Shown: piece by piece, positions 35,565 to 44,254 of the stretch
Layout of the letters: each line of letters opens with the position of its first letter
How positions within the stretch are numbered: the stretch's first letter is position 1
Translations under genes and position numbers: made by a program
Origin: Pedobacter kyonggii
Lineage (GTDB): Bacteria; Bacteroidota; Bacteroidia; Sphingobacteriales; Sphingobacteriaceae
NCBI RefSeq assembly: GCF_004310665.1
Contig: NZ_SIXF01000008.1
Coordinates: 147,815 to 211,814 of the forward strand
Direction: 5' to 3'
DNA length: 64,000 bases
The notes under the pieces: model-generated
Database searches by the model: none
What the model was told of the DNA's origin: nothing
Seen by the model: the letters and a program-made list of their open reading frames with translations, nothing else

Positions 35565-36345
35565 TCGATAAAACCCTTTCGACTCCACTATCATTGACGT
35601 TATTTTGCAAGTCGCTATTAAGCAGTATTTTAATCGATTTTGGATTTCAATCTAGCTGGGCCATAGCACTGTATCCCCGTTCTACTTAAATCCGGCCTAA
35701 CAAATTTTTCGGGCTGCACTGTTCTGGCTGTACAACTGACTTCAAAAGAAAACGGCGAAACCCTCATGAATGCAGCTGAAAACTATAATACAAATGAATA
35801 AATTTTCAGCCGGCATTTTTTGTTTTTTCATGGGCTTTTATGTTTTCAACGGCATTCAAGCTAGCTATGCTGGTCTTTTTGATGCCAAAAAGAAAGAGCC
35901 CTTCGGCGGCGAGCCGAGGCAAGACCTTGCCTTAGGGCAAACGAAATCAATTAAACGTCACTCATATAGATTTTTATATAATAAATTATCCCTCAGGGTG
36001 ACAAAGGGTGAGGGTATTCCCAGTTTTCTGCAAATCTGTGACTAAATAGTCCTTTTAGAAAGTTCGTCATCTCGGCAGAAGCGCAGCGAAATGGAGAGAT
36101 CTATAAACAAATATATACTCAAAGATTTCTCGACTTCGTTGCACTCCACTCAAAATGACGATACCTTGAAACTCATTACGCTTCGCTTTCATAAACTTTC
36201 AATAATATTTGAAAGTTTAATAATGTTTGTTTAGCTTTACATCGTGAAAGGAAAAGAATATAACAATTTAAAAATGTCTTAAAAGAGGCTTGTTTTTTTA
36301 ATCTATATTTTCAATTTTTCTTGAAAGTTAAATAATTAAAAGCTG
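35565..36345. other. 781-bp repeat-rich interval without a supported gene
   Basis: This holds a GC-rich stem near 35903-35940 (GGCGGCGAGCCGAGGCAAG, then CCTTGCCTTAGGGC) and the CGTCATCTCGG repeat at 36065-36160. An open frame at 35770-36045 begins with a hydrophobic stretch but runs straight through the GC-rich stem and into the next repeat. It is not accepted as a gene. Confidence 0.5.
36065..36160. repeat. Palindromic intergenic repeat, CGTCATCTCGA family, copy 2
   Basis: It is bounded by CGTCAT and ATGACG. The left arm CGTCATCTCGGCAGAAGCGC shares AGCGCAGCGAAATGGAGAG with the copy at 4767. The right arm TTTCTCGACTTCGTTGCACT is followed by CCACTCAAAATGACG. Confidence 0.8.
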
Positions 36346-36351
36346 TTGGTT

Positions 36352-36699
36352 ATGGATTACAATATACTCGGCTATGGCATCTTTATTACGGTTATCGTAT
36401 TCATCATTGTAGTGGTTGGCAAAATCTGCTACCGGAATGGAAATATCTTTGTGGCCGAATTAATTCCCGACCATTTGGATCTCTGTCAGCAGATTAATAA
36501 ATCATTGCTGGTTTCTTATTATCTGGTGAATATTGGCTACTGCGCCATGACATTGGTAGGCTGGGAGACGATCATTTCTCCGCAACAATTAATCGAGGTT
36601 ATGGCTGTAAAAGTGGCCACCATTGTATGCATCCTCTCTGTTCTTCATTATTTAAATATCTATTTGCTCACCAATACCATTCATAAATTAATAAAATAA
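36352..36699 (+). CDS. Small integral membrane protein, first of a paralogous pair
   Basis: This 115-residue protein has three predicted helices: GIFITVIVFIIVVVGKI, SYYLVNIGYCAMTLVGW and ATIVCILSVLHYLNIYLL. A hydrophilic segment IPDHLDLCQQINKSLL precedes the second helix. The ATG at 36352 is preferred over a TTG at 36346. It aligns along most of its length with the next gene (INKSLLVSYYLVNIGY against TNKLFETGFYLLNIGF; LIEVMAVKV against LIEALSAKI). I do not recognise the family. The 19-bp gap suggests that the two are cotranscribed and form a hetero-oligomer. Confidence 0.75.
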   Translation: MDYNILGYGIFITVIVFIIVVVGKICYRNGNIFVAELIPDHLDLCQQINKSLLVSYYLVNIGYCAMTLVGWETIISPQQLIEVMAVKVATIVCILSVLHYLNIYLLTNTIHKLIK

Positions 36700-36718
36700 C
36701 AATCTAAAATTTTCAATT

Positions 36719-37102
36719 ATGGAAACGACAAAAATTTTAATCGGCTATGCAGTTTATTTACCAGTTGCACTTTTTTTAACTTTTTATGTTTCAAAAACGC
36801 TGTTCAAAAACAGTAAGGTATATATGTTGGATATTTTTAAAGGAAGGGAAGAGATTGCCAACGCAACGAACAAACTCTTCGAAACAGGTTTTTACCTGTT
36901 GAATATAGGTTTTGCCCTGCTTATTATGAAGATTACCGTCAGTGCTAATGATTACCGTCATTTAATTGAAGCTTTGAGTGCCAAGATTGGTGGTTTTGCA
37001 GTTTATCTCGGGATTATGCTCTTTATCAACCTGTACTTTTTTTTTAGAGGGAAACGCAAAGCGAAAGAAAACCAGAGGCCTGCTCCATTTCAACCAGCAT
37101 AA
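36719..37102 (+). CDS. Small integral membrane protein, second of a paralogous pair
   Basis: This 127-residue paralogue of the preceding protein has three helices (IGYAVYLPVALFLTFYV, TGFYLLNIGFALLIMKI, FAVYLGIMLFINLYFFF) and a hydrophilic part FKGREEIANATNKLFE. It has an extra basic C-terminal tail (RGKRKAKENQRPAPFQPA) lacking in the first copy, which should face the cytoplasm. No catalytic motif is visible. The function is unknown. Confidence 0.75.
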   Translation: METTKILIGYAVYLPVALFLTFYVSKTLFKNSKVYMLDIFKGREEIANATNKLFETGFYLLNIGFALLIMKITVSANDYRHLIEALSAKIGGFAVYLGIMLFINLYFFFRGKRKAKENQRPAPFQPA

Positions 37103-37115
37103 ATTTATGAGAGAT

Positions 37116-37185
37116 CGTCATTCCCAACTAGATTGGGAATCGTAATGCAGTAAGCTTTAAGATTCCCGTATGCGCGGGAATGACG
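37116..37185. repeat. Palindromic intergenic repeat, CGTCATTCCC family
   Basis: CGTCATTCCC at the left edge and GGGAATGACG at the right form a perfect 10-bp outer inverted repeat. Two inner hairpins, TTCCCAACTAGATTGGGAA and GATTCCCGTATGCGCGGGAA, make a cloverleaf-like layout. Confidence 0.8.
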
Positions 37186-37223
37186 GTGACGTTAAAAAAT
37201 AATTTCAAAATTACGCCTCAAAA

Positions 37224-37253
37224 CAAAAAAGTCCCGATGAAAATCGGGACTTT
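37224..37253 (-). terminator. Bidirectional terminator between the membrane-protein pair and ettA
   Basis: AAAGTCCCGAT (37228-37238) pairs perfectly with ATCGGGACTTT (37243-37253) around a GAAA loop, with a T-run on the minus strand. The same hairpin core occurs after clpC. Confidence 0.9.
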
Positions 37254-37256
37254 AAA

Positions 37257-38936
37257 TTAATTCAATTTTTTATATCTGATGCGTTTTGGCGTAACATCAC
37301 CCAAACGTTTTTTGCGGTTTTCTTCATAATCTGAATAGTTTCCTTCGAAGAAATAAACTTCTGAGTTACCTTCAAAAGCAAGGATATGCGTACAGATCCT
37401 ATCTAAGAACCACCTATCGTGACTGATTACTACTGCACAACCGCCAAAGTTTTCTAAAGCTTCTTCCAGTGCACGCAAAGTATTTACGTCGATATCGTTG
37501 GTTGGCTCATCCAATAGCAATACATTGGCTCCTTTTTTCAAGGTAATGGCCAAGTGTACACGGTTACGTTCACCTCCTGATAGGATGCCTACTTTTTTCT
37601 GCTGATCGCCACCATTAAAGTTGAACTTTGAAACATAGGCACGTCCGTTAACGGCTTTAGTACCCAGTTGGATATTGTCCAATCCATCAGTAATATTTTC
37701 ATAGACGGTTTTATCGGCATCTAAATCATTGTGCATCTGATCTACATAACCCAACTCAACGGTTTCGCCTACACGGAAAGTACCAGCATCGGCTTCTTCC
37801 TGTCCGGTAATTAAACGGAACAAAGTGGTTTTACCTGCACCATTTGGACCGATAATACCCACAATACCTGCCGGCGGAAGAGAGAAGTTTAAATTATCGA
37901 ACAATACTTTGTCGCCATATGCTTTGGTAACGTTTGTTGCTTCAATTACCACATTACCCAAACGAGGGCCTGCAGGAATGAAAAGCTCCAATTTATCTTC
38001 TCTTTCTCTACCATCTTCTGAAGCTAACTTATCGTAATTGGCTAAACGTGCTTTAGATTTTGCATGACGTGCTTTTGGTGCCATACGTACCCATTCTAAC
38101 TCACGCTCTAATGTTTTCTGGCGTTTGCTCTCTGTTTTCTCTTCTTGCGATAAACGTTTTGCTTTTTGATCTAACCAGCTGCTGTAATTTCCTTTCCATG
38201 GAATACCTTCACCGCGGTCTAACTCTAAAATCCATCCGGCAACGTTATCTAAGAAATACCTATCGTGGGTAACTGCAATAACGGTTCCTTCGTAATTTTG
38301 TAAGAATTGCTCTAACCAATCGATACTTTCGGCATCCAAGTGGTTGGTAGGCTCATCCAATAATAATACATCAGGATGTTGAAGCAATAAACGGCACATG
38401 GCCACACGACGGCGCTCACCGCCTGATAGTACACCGATTTTAGTATCAGGATCAGGACAACGTAAGGCATCCATAGCTCTCTCCAGTTTCGAATCGATTT
38501 CCCATGCGCCTAATGCATCAATTTTATCCTGAAGCTCGCCTTGTCTGGCCATCAGTTTATCCATGGCATCAGGATCAGAGTAGTTTTCCTCTAAGCCGAA
38601 AGCTTCATTTACTTCTTCGTACTCTTTTAAAATAGCAGTTACTTCGGCAACACCTTCTTCAACCACCTCGCGAACGGTTTTTTCAGGATCCAAAATTGGC
38701 TCCTGCGCCAAATAACCCACCGAATAACCTGGTGAGAAAACCACTTCACCCTGGTAAGATTTATCTAAACCGGCAATAATTTTTAAAAGTGATGACTTAC
38801 CAGAGCCATTTAAACCGATAACCCCGATTTTGGCTCCGTAAAAGAAAGAAAGGTAAATATTTTTTAAAACCTGTTTTTGTGGAGGGTAAATTTTATTTAC
38901 ACCTGCCATTGAAAAGATTATTTTTTCGTCAGACAT
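37257..38936 (-). CDS. ettA: Energy-dependent translational throttle protein EttA (ABC-F)
   Basis: This 559-residue ABC-F ATPase binds the ribosomal E site and gates the start of elongation according to ADP/ATP ratio. It has two ATPase domains. The first has Walker A GLNGSGKS (41-48), signature LSGGERRR and DEPTNHLD; the second has GPNGAGKT, LSGGERNR and DEPTNDID. The N-terminal block VNKIYPPQKQVLKNIYLSFF is diagnostic for EttA. The inserted arm in the first domain (EVNEAFGLEENYSDPDAMDK) and the inter-domain linker are both present. It is transcribed alone, with a strong terminator. Confidence 0.96.
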   Translation of the reverse strand: MSDEKIIFSMAGVNKIYPPQKQVLKNIYLSFFYGAKIGVIGLNGSGKSSLLKIIAGLDKSYQGEVVFSPGYSVGYLAQEPILDPEKTVREVVEEGVAEVTAILKEYEEVNEAFGLEENYSDPDAMDKLMARQGELQDKIDALGAWEIDSKLERAMDALRCPDPDTKIGVLSGGERRRVAMCRLLLQHPDVLLLDEPTNHLDAESIDWLEQFLQNYEGTVIAVTHDRYFLDNVAGWILELDRGEGIPWKGNYSSWLDQKAKRLSQEEKTESKRQKTLERELEWVRMAPKARHAKSKARLANYDKLASEDGREREDKLELFIPAGPRLGNVVIEATNVTKAYGDKVLFDNLNFSLPPAGIVGIIGPNGAGKTTLFRLITGQEEADAGTFRVGETVELGYVDQMHNDLDADKTVYENITDGLDNIQLGTKAVNGRAYVSKFNFNGGDQQKKVGILSGGERNRVHLAITLKKGANVLLLDEPTNDIDVNTLRALEEALENFGGCAVVISHDRWFLDRICTHILAFEGNSEVYFFEGNYSDYEENRKKRLGDVTPKRIRYKKLN

Positions 38937-39003
38937 TATAATGTATTGTTTTTTAAGTAGTTTAATGCTAAGATTGATATTAAAGAAAGGTTAACAGTTT
39001 TTC

Positions 39004-39183
39004 TTACAGACTGATTTTACCCAACCAAATAATGGCTACGCCAAAATTGCTTACAAAGATAAGAACAACAAGTCCATTACAAAGTGCTTTATGATTATAC
39101 TTTAATAAACTTTTAGCCTCAGAAGTACAGATTAACACGAAATGGTTTTCTGCATTATGCCAACTAATGAACCTATGTACCAT
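39004..39183 (-). CDS. Small ORF, 59 residues, possible membrane protein
   Basis: On the minus strand the frame begins MVHRFISWHNAENHFVLICT, then SEAKSLLKYNHKALC, and ends with a hydrophobic helix GLVVLIFVSNFGVAIIWLG plus KISL. It lies between the susD terminator and the ettA start. There is no visible family motif or clear promoter. One membrane helix near the C-terminus, with a His/Cys-containing N-terminal part, suggests a tail-anchored small protein, but it could be a chance frame. Confidence 0.35.
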   Translation of the reverse strand: MVHRFISWHNAENHFVLICTSEAKSLLKYNHKALCNGLVVLIFVSNFGVAIIWLGKISL

Positions 39184-39230
39184 AATTTAAGCAACGGATA
39201 AATTCTTAGTAGATACCGTAAACAATAGTT

Positions 39231-39263
39231 AAAACAAAAGCCTTTCAATCCTGAAAGGCTTTT
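39231..39263 (-). terminator. Rho-independent terminator of the susC-susD operon
   Basis: AAAAGCCTTTCA (39236-39247) pairs with TGAAAGGCTTTT (39252-39263) around an ATCC loop. The minus-strand T-run follows. Confidence 0.9.
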
Positions 39264-39291
39264 GTTTCTGATGATATGAGATTTGTTTTTT

Positions 39292-40791
39292 CTAAGGATT
39301 TTGAGATAAATTAGGATTTTTATCTCTTTCGGTTTGTGGGATGAAATAAATTACCCGCGCATCAGTTGGGTTAATGGTTTGATTAACAGAACCGTTAATG
39401 GTAGAGTGTGTGCCTGGGTAATCTCTTACCACTGGGCGGTTATTTCTAAATAAGTCATAAGCCCGCTGACCTTCAAAAGCCAGTTCTAACCATCTTTCTT
39501 CCAATACGATATCTAAAATACTGTGCGTTGGCGTAACATCAGCCAAAGTATATGTCGGGATTCCTGCACGGGTTCTAATTACATTCACATCATCTAAAGC
39601 CAATTGAGTATTGTTCAGCTTAGCATTGGCTTCTGCTCTGTTTAAATACATTTCTGCCAAACGTAGGTAAACTGGCGATGTTAAGTTAATGACACCTTCC
39701 TGTAGGTTGTTTTTATTTACATAATAAATAGGTGCAGCAGGGGTTAGTTTTGTATTTAACTGTTGTACACCATTTACGATTAAAGGTGAGATAAAGCTTT
39801 TTCTTTTATCCTGAGGATATTTATTAAGGAAATTGTAATACTTTACAGAAGCATATATCTCTCCCCATCCACTTTCTCCCTGGCCGAGTGCATTACCGTT
39901 GGCATCACCACTATAGTATAACGACCCAATAGCTGAATAATCATAATTCTCCGTTTTGGTGTGTTTGATGGCAAAAATATTTTCGGTGTTTTTTTCCGGA
40001 TCTCCTCTGAAATAGGTTTGATAGGCGGCGTCCTGCATCAATTGATATTTGTTTGAACTAATAACCAAATTGGCATATTCTATAGCTTTAGCATTGTTAT
40101 CCATGTAAAGATAAACCCTTGATAGGAGGGCATAAGCAGCCAGTTTTGTGGCAAAACTATTGCTTTTCTCTACGGTGATACATTGTGCAGCTTTTAATAA
40201 ATCAGCGATTACAAAATCGTATACCTGGGCAACTGTACTTCTCTTAATTATGGCGGCATCGGTTTCACTTACTGTTTCGCTCAAAATTGGAACTCCAGGA
40301 TTGGTGGTTGGATTCTGTGCATATGGCCTTCCAAACATCCGGACTAAATTAAAATGTAACATTGCCCTGAGGAATAGGTTTTCGCCTTTAACCTGTAGTA
40401 AATCTGCCGATGAACCATCTGGTATGAGCTTAATAATTTTGTTTGTTGCAGACGCCACATAATAGGCTTGCTGAAAATAAGTAGTGGCATTAGCAGAGTT
40501 TACCAGATGAGTATACTTATATAGATTGGTTACATCGCTTGATGAGTTTTGCCCCTGAGCCACTTCATCAGAAGGAAGTTCGGCTAGCCAATGGTAATTG
40601 TTTTCGTAGTTTAAGGATTTTAAGGTAGCATAATTGCCCAAAGTGGCTGTTCGCATACCATCAATTGTAGTTAATAGTCCACTATCTTCAGCTTTATCAG
40701 ACGGGAAATAAGTTTTACGACATGCAGGAGCAGTAAGAATAACGCTAGCTACAATGGCGATTTTTATGATGTGATTATGGTATATTTTCAT
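39292..40791 (-). CDS. SusD/RagB-like outer membrane lipoprotein
   Basis: This 499-residue surface lipoprotein has a signal ending LTAPAC with lipid-modified Cys24. The N-terminal SusD-like region includes YYVASATNKIIKLI and LRAMLHFNLVRMFGRPYAQN. The tetratricopeptide-like middle includes AAYALLSRVYLYMDNNAKAI, and the C-terminal RagB/SusD domain includes LRLAEMYLNRAEANAKL and LDIVLEERWLELAFEGQRAY. SusD proteins capture glycans or other polymers and act as the lid on the SusC channel. It follows susC by 13 bp. No glycosidase or polysaccharide lyase is adjacent, so the substrate is unknown. Confidence 0.93.
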   Translation of the reverse strand: MKIYHNHIIKIAIVASVILTAPACRKTYFPSDKAEDSGLLTTIDGMRTATLGNYATLKSLNYENNYHWLAELPSDEVAQGQNSSSDVTNLYKYTHLVNSANATTYFQQAYYVASATNKIIKLIPDGSSADLLQVKGENLFLRAMLHFNLVRMFGRPYAQNPTTNPGVPILSETVSETDAAIIKRSTVAQVYDFVIADLLKAAQCITVEKSNSFATKLAAYALLSRVYLYMDNNAKAIEYANLVISSNKYQLMQDAAYQTYFRGDPEKNTENIFAIKHTKTENYDYSAIGSLYYSGDANGNALGQGESGWGEIYASVKYYNFLNKYPQDKRKSFISPLIVNGVQQLNTKLTPAAPIYYVNKNNLQEGVINLTSPVYLRLAEMYLNRAEANAKLNNTQLALDDVNVIRTRAGIPTYTLADVTPTHSILDIVLEERWLELAFEGQRAYDLFRNNRPVVRDYPGTHSTINGSVNQTINPTDARVIYFIPQTERDKNPNLSQNP

Positions 40792-40804
40792 ATTAATATT
40801 AATT

Positions 40805-43729
40805 TTAGAATGTTAGGTTAACTCCAAAGACAAATCTTCTGCTGGTTGGATATCTGAAAGACGATACACCACCAGTAAGATCAACTTCGGGATCTACACC
40901 TGAAAACTTGGTGGCCGTAAATAAGTTATCACCACTAACATATAAACGGGCTGCATTTATTGATGCCTTTTTTAACCAGTTGGTAGGCAGATTGTAGCCT
41001 ACGGTTACATTCCTCAATCTTAAATAACTTCCATCCTCTAAAAAACGGGTAGAGCTTTGGTGCGATTGAAGATTACCTCCAAATTTAGCCTGTGGATGAG
41101 TAGCATCGGTTTGGCCAGGGGTTGTCCACCTTACCGAACCTTTAGGTAATACCTGTTGATTATAACTTTCGTACACCCCGTCGTTATCGAAATAGAAACG
41201 ACTATCATTATACACCCAGTTGCCGTAAACAAAATTTAGAAAGGCCGAAAGGGTAAAGTTTTTATAAGCCAATGTATTCGTTAATCCGCCACTAAATTTT
41301 GGTGCTGACGATTTACCTGTATACTGTCTGGTAGCTTGGTTATAAGTACTGGTTACACCGCTAGGATCATCTAATTTTTCCCAAAGTGGTTTACCATCTG
41401 CTGGGTTTACACCTGCCCATTTTTGCATATACCATTCATCCATATCGTGCCCCAAGCCTATTGGTTGTGTACCAGTATTTACCACCAATAAACCTTGATT
41501 CAACTCCATAACTTTGTTACGGTTAAAAGATATATTAAAACTGGTTTCCCAATTAAAGTCTTTTTGCTGGATGTTTTTAGAATTAATGGTTAGTTCAAGC
41601 CCTCTGTTTCTTACCGAACCTATATTTCTTCTAATGCTTCCATAACCTACTGTTGAGGGAAGTGGAACCGCAAATAACAGATCGGAGTTACGTTTGTCAT
41701 AGGCATCAATAGTAATGTCGATACGTTTAAATAATCCAAAATCTAAGCCTAAATTGTACGCTCTCGATTTTTCCCAAGTCAAATCTGGATTGGCTATTTG
41801 GGTAGGGAAAGCGCCTGTTTGACCATTGTATGATGCTCCAGCGTTTAAATTATACAATCCCAACGATTGATAAAAACCATCAGGGCTATCGTTTGTTGTA
41901 AAGCGTTGATTACCAGTAGTACCAAAACTGGCTCGTAGTTTTAGAAACGTAAGCGTGGTATTGCTCTTTAAAAAATCTTCATTAGATAAAATCCATGATG
42001 CGCCTGTCTGGTAAAAAGTTGCAGCAGGGTTGTTTTTTCCAAATCGGGAAGAGTATTCATTTACTATCGAAGCAACTAGGTAATACTTGCCCTGATAACT
42101 ATAATCGGCCTGCGCCAGGTATTTTATATTTTGATACTGATCGTACCTCCCTGTTGGTTTATTGGTGATGTCGGTTGCTGTATTTAATGCATCCATCCCA
42201 GCTGGTAAACCTTTAGCGGTAATTCCACTTTCATCGTATTTGTAACCTTCTATCTCCGCAACACCTAAAACACTCAGGCTATGATTGCCTAAATTTACGT
42301 TGTATTTAATTCTGTTCGATGATAAGAGTGTAGTAGAAAATGTATTACCTAAAGATACTGTTCCAAGGTTTGTTGCGCCGCTCTGACTTCTTCTGTCATA
42401 ATAATTATTCGATCTGCCGTTGGCAATGGTGGCCCTGTTATAACTGGAAAGCGTTAGGTTTTTGAGTAGATCATAATCCAGGTTTATATCGCCTGTTGTG
42501 GCATAACTTCTTGCTTTTGAGTAATTGTATTGTAAGCTCTGTAAAAAGTTTGAGCGGTCTCTACCTTTCCAGGAAGGAATACTACGTGGATCCGTTGGAA
42601 TGCCATCGGTCTTGTAAGCAGGATCGTATGGCATATTTAAATAAGCTTGATAAACGGCACTTTCAGGGTTATAATTATCATTAATCACAATTCCACTTAA
42701 TAAGGCTGTTAATTTTAATTTTTTAGTGAGCTGTGAGGTAAGGTTAGCCCTTAAGCTATACTGCGTTTTATCATTGTTTATTAAAGTACCTTCTTCTTTA
42801 AAATAATTACCTGAAATATAAAATTGGGTTTTCTCACTCCCTCCAGATGCGGTTAGGGTATGGTTATTTACCATTGCTGTTCGAAAAGCCTCATTCCACC
42901 AATCGGTATTGGTATTTAGTACCGAAGCAGCTGGTGGTGTAGTAAAGAAAGATTTCTGGTAATCGTAAAGTTGCTGGGCATCCATTAGCTTAAAGTTACC
43001 AGTAGTAGCCTTTGCAATACCAATGGTAGAGTTTAGACTGAATCTGGTTTCTCCTGCTTTTCCTTTTTTGGTAGTTACAATAATAACACCGTTGGCAGCC
43101 CTAGATCCGTATAAACCTGTAGCAGCGGCATCTCTCAATATTGTAATATTATCCACATCGGCCGGATTATAAGTACCACCAATGTTTCCATCAACCACAA
43201 TTAGTGGTCCTGTACCTGCATTGATACTGCCTACACCTCTTACCACTACATTCGATCCAGCTGTCGGATCGCCAGAGGCAGAACTCGCCACTACACCAGG
43301 CGCTTTACCTTGTAAGAGGTTGCCAAGGTTTACTGAGGTTACATCATTAAGCTGAGAGCCGCTTACGGTAGTTACTGCACTAGAAATTTCTGATTTCTTC
43401 TTTGTAGTATAACCTACAACGGTTACGGCGTCTAACTCAGTAGATTGATCTACTAACGAAACATTTACAGAAGTATTTGTGCCAACTTTAACGGTTTGCG
43501 TAGTAAAGCCTAAAGCTTTAAACTCCAGGGTACTCTCATTATCAGCACTAATAGCATATTTTCCATTTGCGTCTGTTTGTACGGCAGTTTTTGTGCCCAG
43601 CACGGTTACGGTAATTCCGGGAAGCGGGAGCTTTTTACTGTCGGTTACCGTACCAGAAATAGTACGGTTTTGTGCCTTTACCGCGAAAATACACGCAATA
43701 AGGGAAATCATTAAAAGAAATCTCTTCAT
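40805..43729 (-). CDS. SusC/RagA family TonB-linked outer membrane transporter
   Basis: This 974-residue TonB-dependent transporter imports the ligand captured by the SusD partner. It has a signal peptide ending IFAVKAQ, then a CarboxypepD_reg domain (about residues 22-105, RTISGTVTDSKKLPLPGITV). The TonB-linked plug has LNDVTSVNLGNLLQGKAPGV and the family hallmark RAANGVIIVTTKKGKAG. A large barrel ends FVFGVNLTF. It heads a two-gene operon with susD. Two identical LacI-like palindromes lie 170-280 bp upstream of the start, so carbohydrate-dependent control is plausible. No anti-sigma/ECF pair is adjacent. Confidence 0.95.
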   Translation of the reverse strand: MKRFLLMISLIACIFAVKAQNRTISGTVTDSKKLPLPGITVTVLGTKTAVQTDANGKYAISADNESTLEFKALGFTTQTVKVGTNTSVNVSLVDQSTELDAVTVVGYTTKKKSEISSAVTTVSGSQLNDVTSVNLGNLLQGKAPGVVASSASGDPTAGSNVVVRGVGSINAGTGPLIVVDGNIGGTYNPADVDNITILRDAAATGLYGSRAANGVIIVTTKKGKAGETRFSLNSTIGIAKATTGNFKLMDAQQLYDYQKSFFTTPPAASVLNTNTDWWNEAFRTAMVNNHTLTASGGSEKTQFYISGNYFKEEGTLINNDKTQYSLRANLTSQLTKKLKLTALLSGIVINDNYNPESAVYQAYLNMPYDPAYKTDGIPTDPRSIPSWKGRDRSNFLQSLQYNYSKARSYATTGDINLDYDLLKNLTLSSYNRATIANGRSNNYYDRRSQSGATNLGTVSLGNTFSTTLLSSNRIKYNVNLGNHSLSVLGVAEIEGYKYDESGITAKGLPAGMDALNTATDITNKPTGRYDQYQNIKYLAQADYSYQGKYYLVASIVNEYSSRFGKNNPAATFYQTGASWILSNEDFLKSNTTLTFLKLRASFGTTGNQRFTTNDSPDGFYQSLGLYNLNAGASYNGQTGAFPTQIANPDLTWEKSRAYNLGLDFGLFKRIDITIDAYDKRNSDLLFAVPLPSTVGYGSIRRNIGSVRNRGLELTINSKNIQQKDFNWETSFNISFNRNKVMELNQGLLVVNTGTQPIGLGHDMDEWYMQKWAGVNPADGKPLWEKLDDPSGVTSTYNQATRQYTGKSSAPKFSGGLTNTLAYKNFTLSAFLNFVYGNWVYNDSRFYFDNDGVYESYNQQVLPKGSVRWTTPGQTDATHPQAKFGGNLQSHQSSTRFLEDGSYLRLRNVTVGYNLPTNWLKKASINAARLYVSGDNLFTATKFSGVDPEVDLTGGVSSFRYPTSRRFVFGVNLTF

Positions 43730-43893
43730 GTTTTTTAGTTTTAGATTAGTTGTTATTTGTTATCTGTTGAGGAGCATTAACAGATTACGGAGGGCTAAAA
43801 ATTATTCTTAGTTTCATTAATAAAATACTTTTTAGTAAAATGATTATTACTAAACTATAACCATAAAAGTCAAGATCAAATCGCGAATGCAGC

Positions 43894-43905
43894 GCAAACG
43901 TTTGT
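43894..43905. promoter_or_regulatory. LacI/GalR-type operator-like palindrome, site 1
   Basis: AGCGCAAACGTTTGT contains the perfect 10-bp palindrome CAAACGTTTG with a central CG, the classic core of LacI-family operators. It is repeated at 44001. A weaker palindrome AAACATGTTT lies just beyond at 43909-43918. Confidence 0.55.
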
Positions 43906-44000
43906 TTGAAACATGTTTGTAATAAAGGGTGTGATTGCTATTTAGGGCTTTTTTGGAATGGATAAAGGCTATGGGGCTACTACTTGAAATAATATTAAGC

Positions 44001-44012
44001 GCAAACGTTTGC
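44001..44012. promoter_or_regulatory. LacI/GalR-type operator-like palindrome, site 2
   Basis: GCAAACGTTTGC is a perfect 12-bp palindrome preceded by AGC, as at the first site 107 bp away. It sits between the divergent susC and BLUF genes and could influence either. Confidence 0.6.
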
Positions 44013-44254
44013 CTCTCTATGGTTTAATAGTAGATTTTAAAAAACGGGATGGGTTTTTTGAACAAAAAAATTAAATAATTAATTGCGCTTATTGTTTTTT
44101 TGATTACTCGGGTATTGTGAGTAAATGATAGATTTGTTTGTAGTTTTTATCTGAATTTTAGAGATTTTACTGTGTTTTGTCTGTTTTTTCTTGAAAATAA
44201 TCGAATAATAAGTGCCATTTAAAAAAAAAACAGAAAATTTATGTTAATTACCTT

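Noticed and set aside
35770-36045. 91-residue open frame with a hydrophobic N-terminus
   Set aside because: It runs through a GC-rich inverted repeat (GGCGGCGAGCCGAGGC) and ends in unrelated AT-rich sequence. The composition changes abruptly and no family is recognised.
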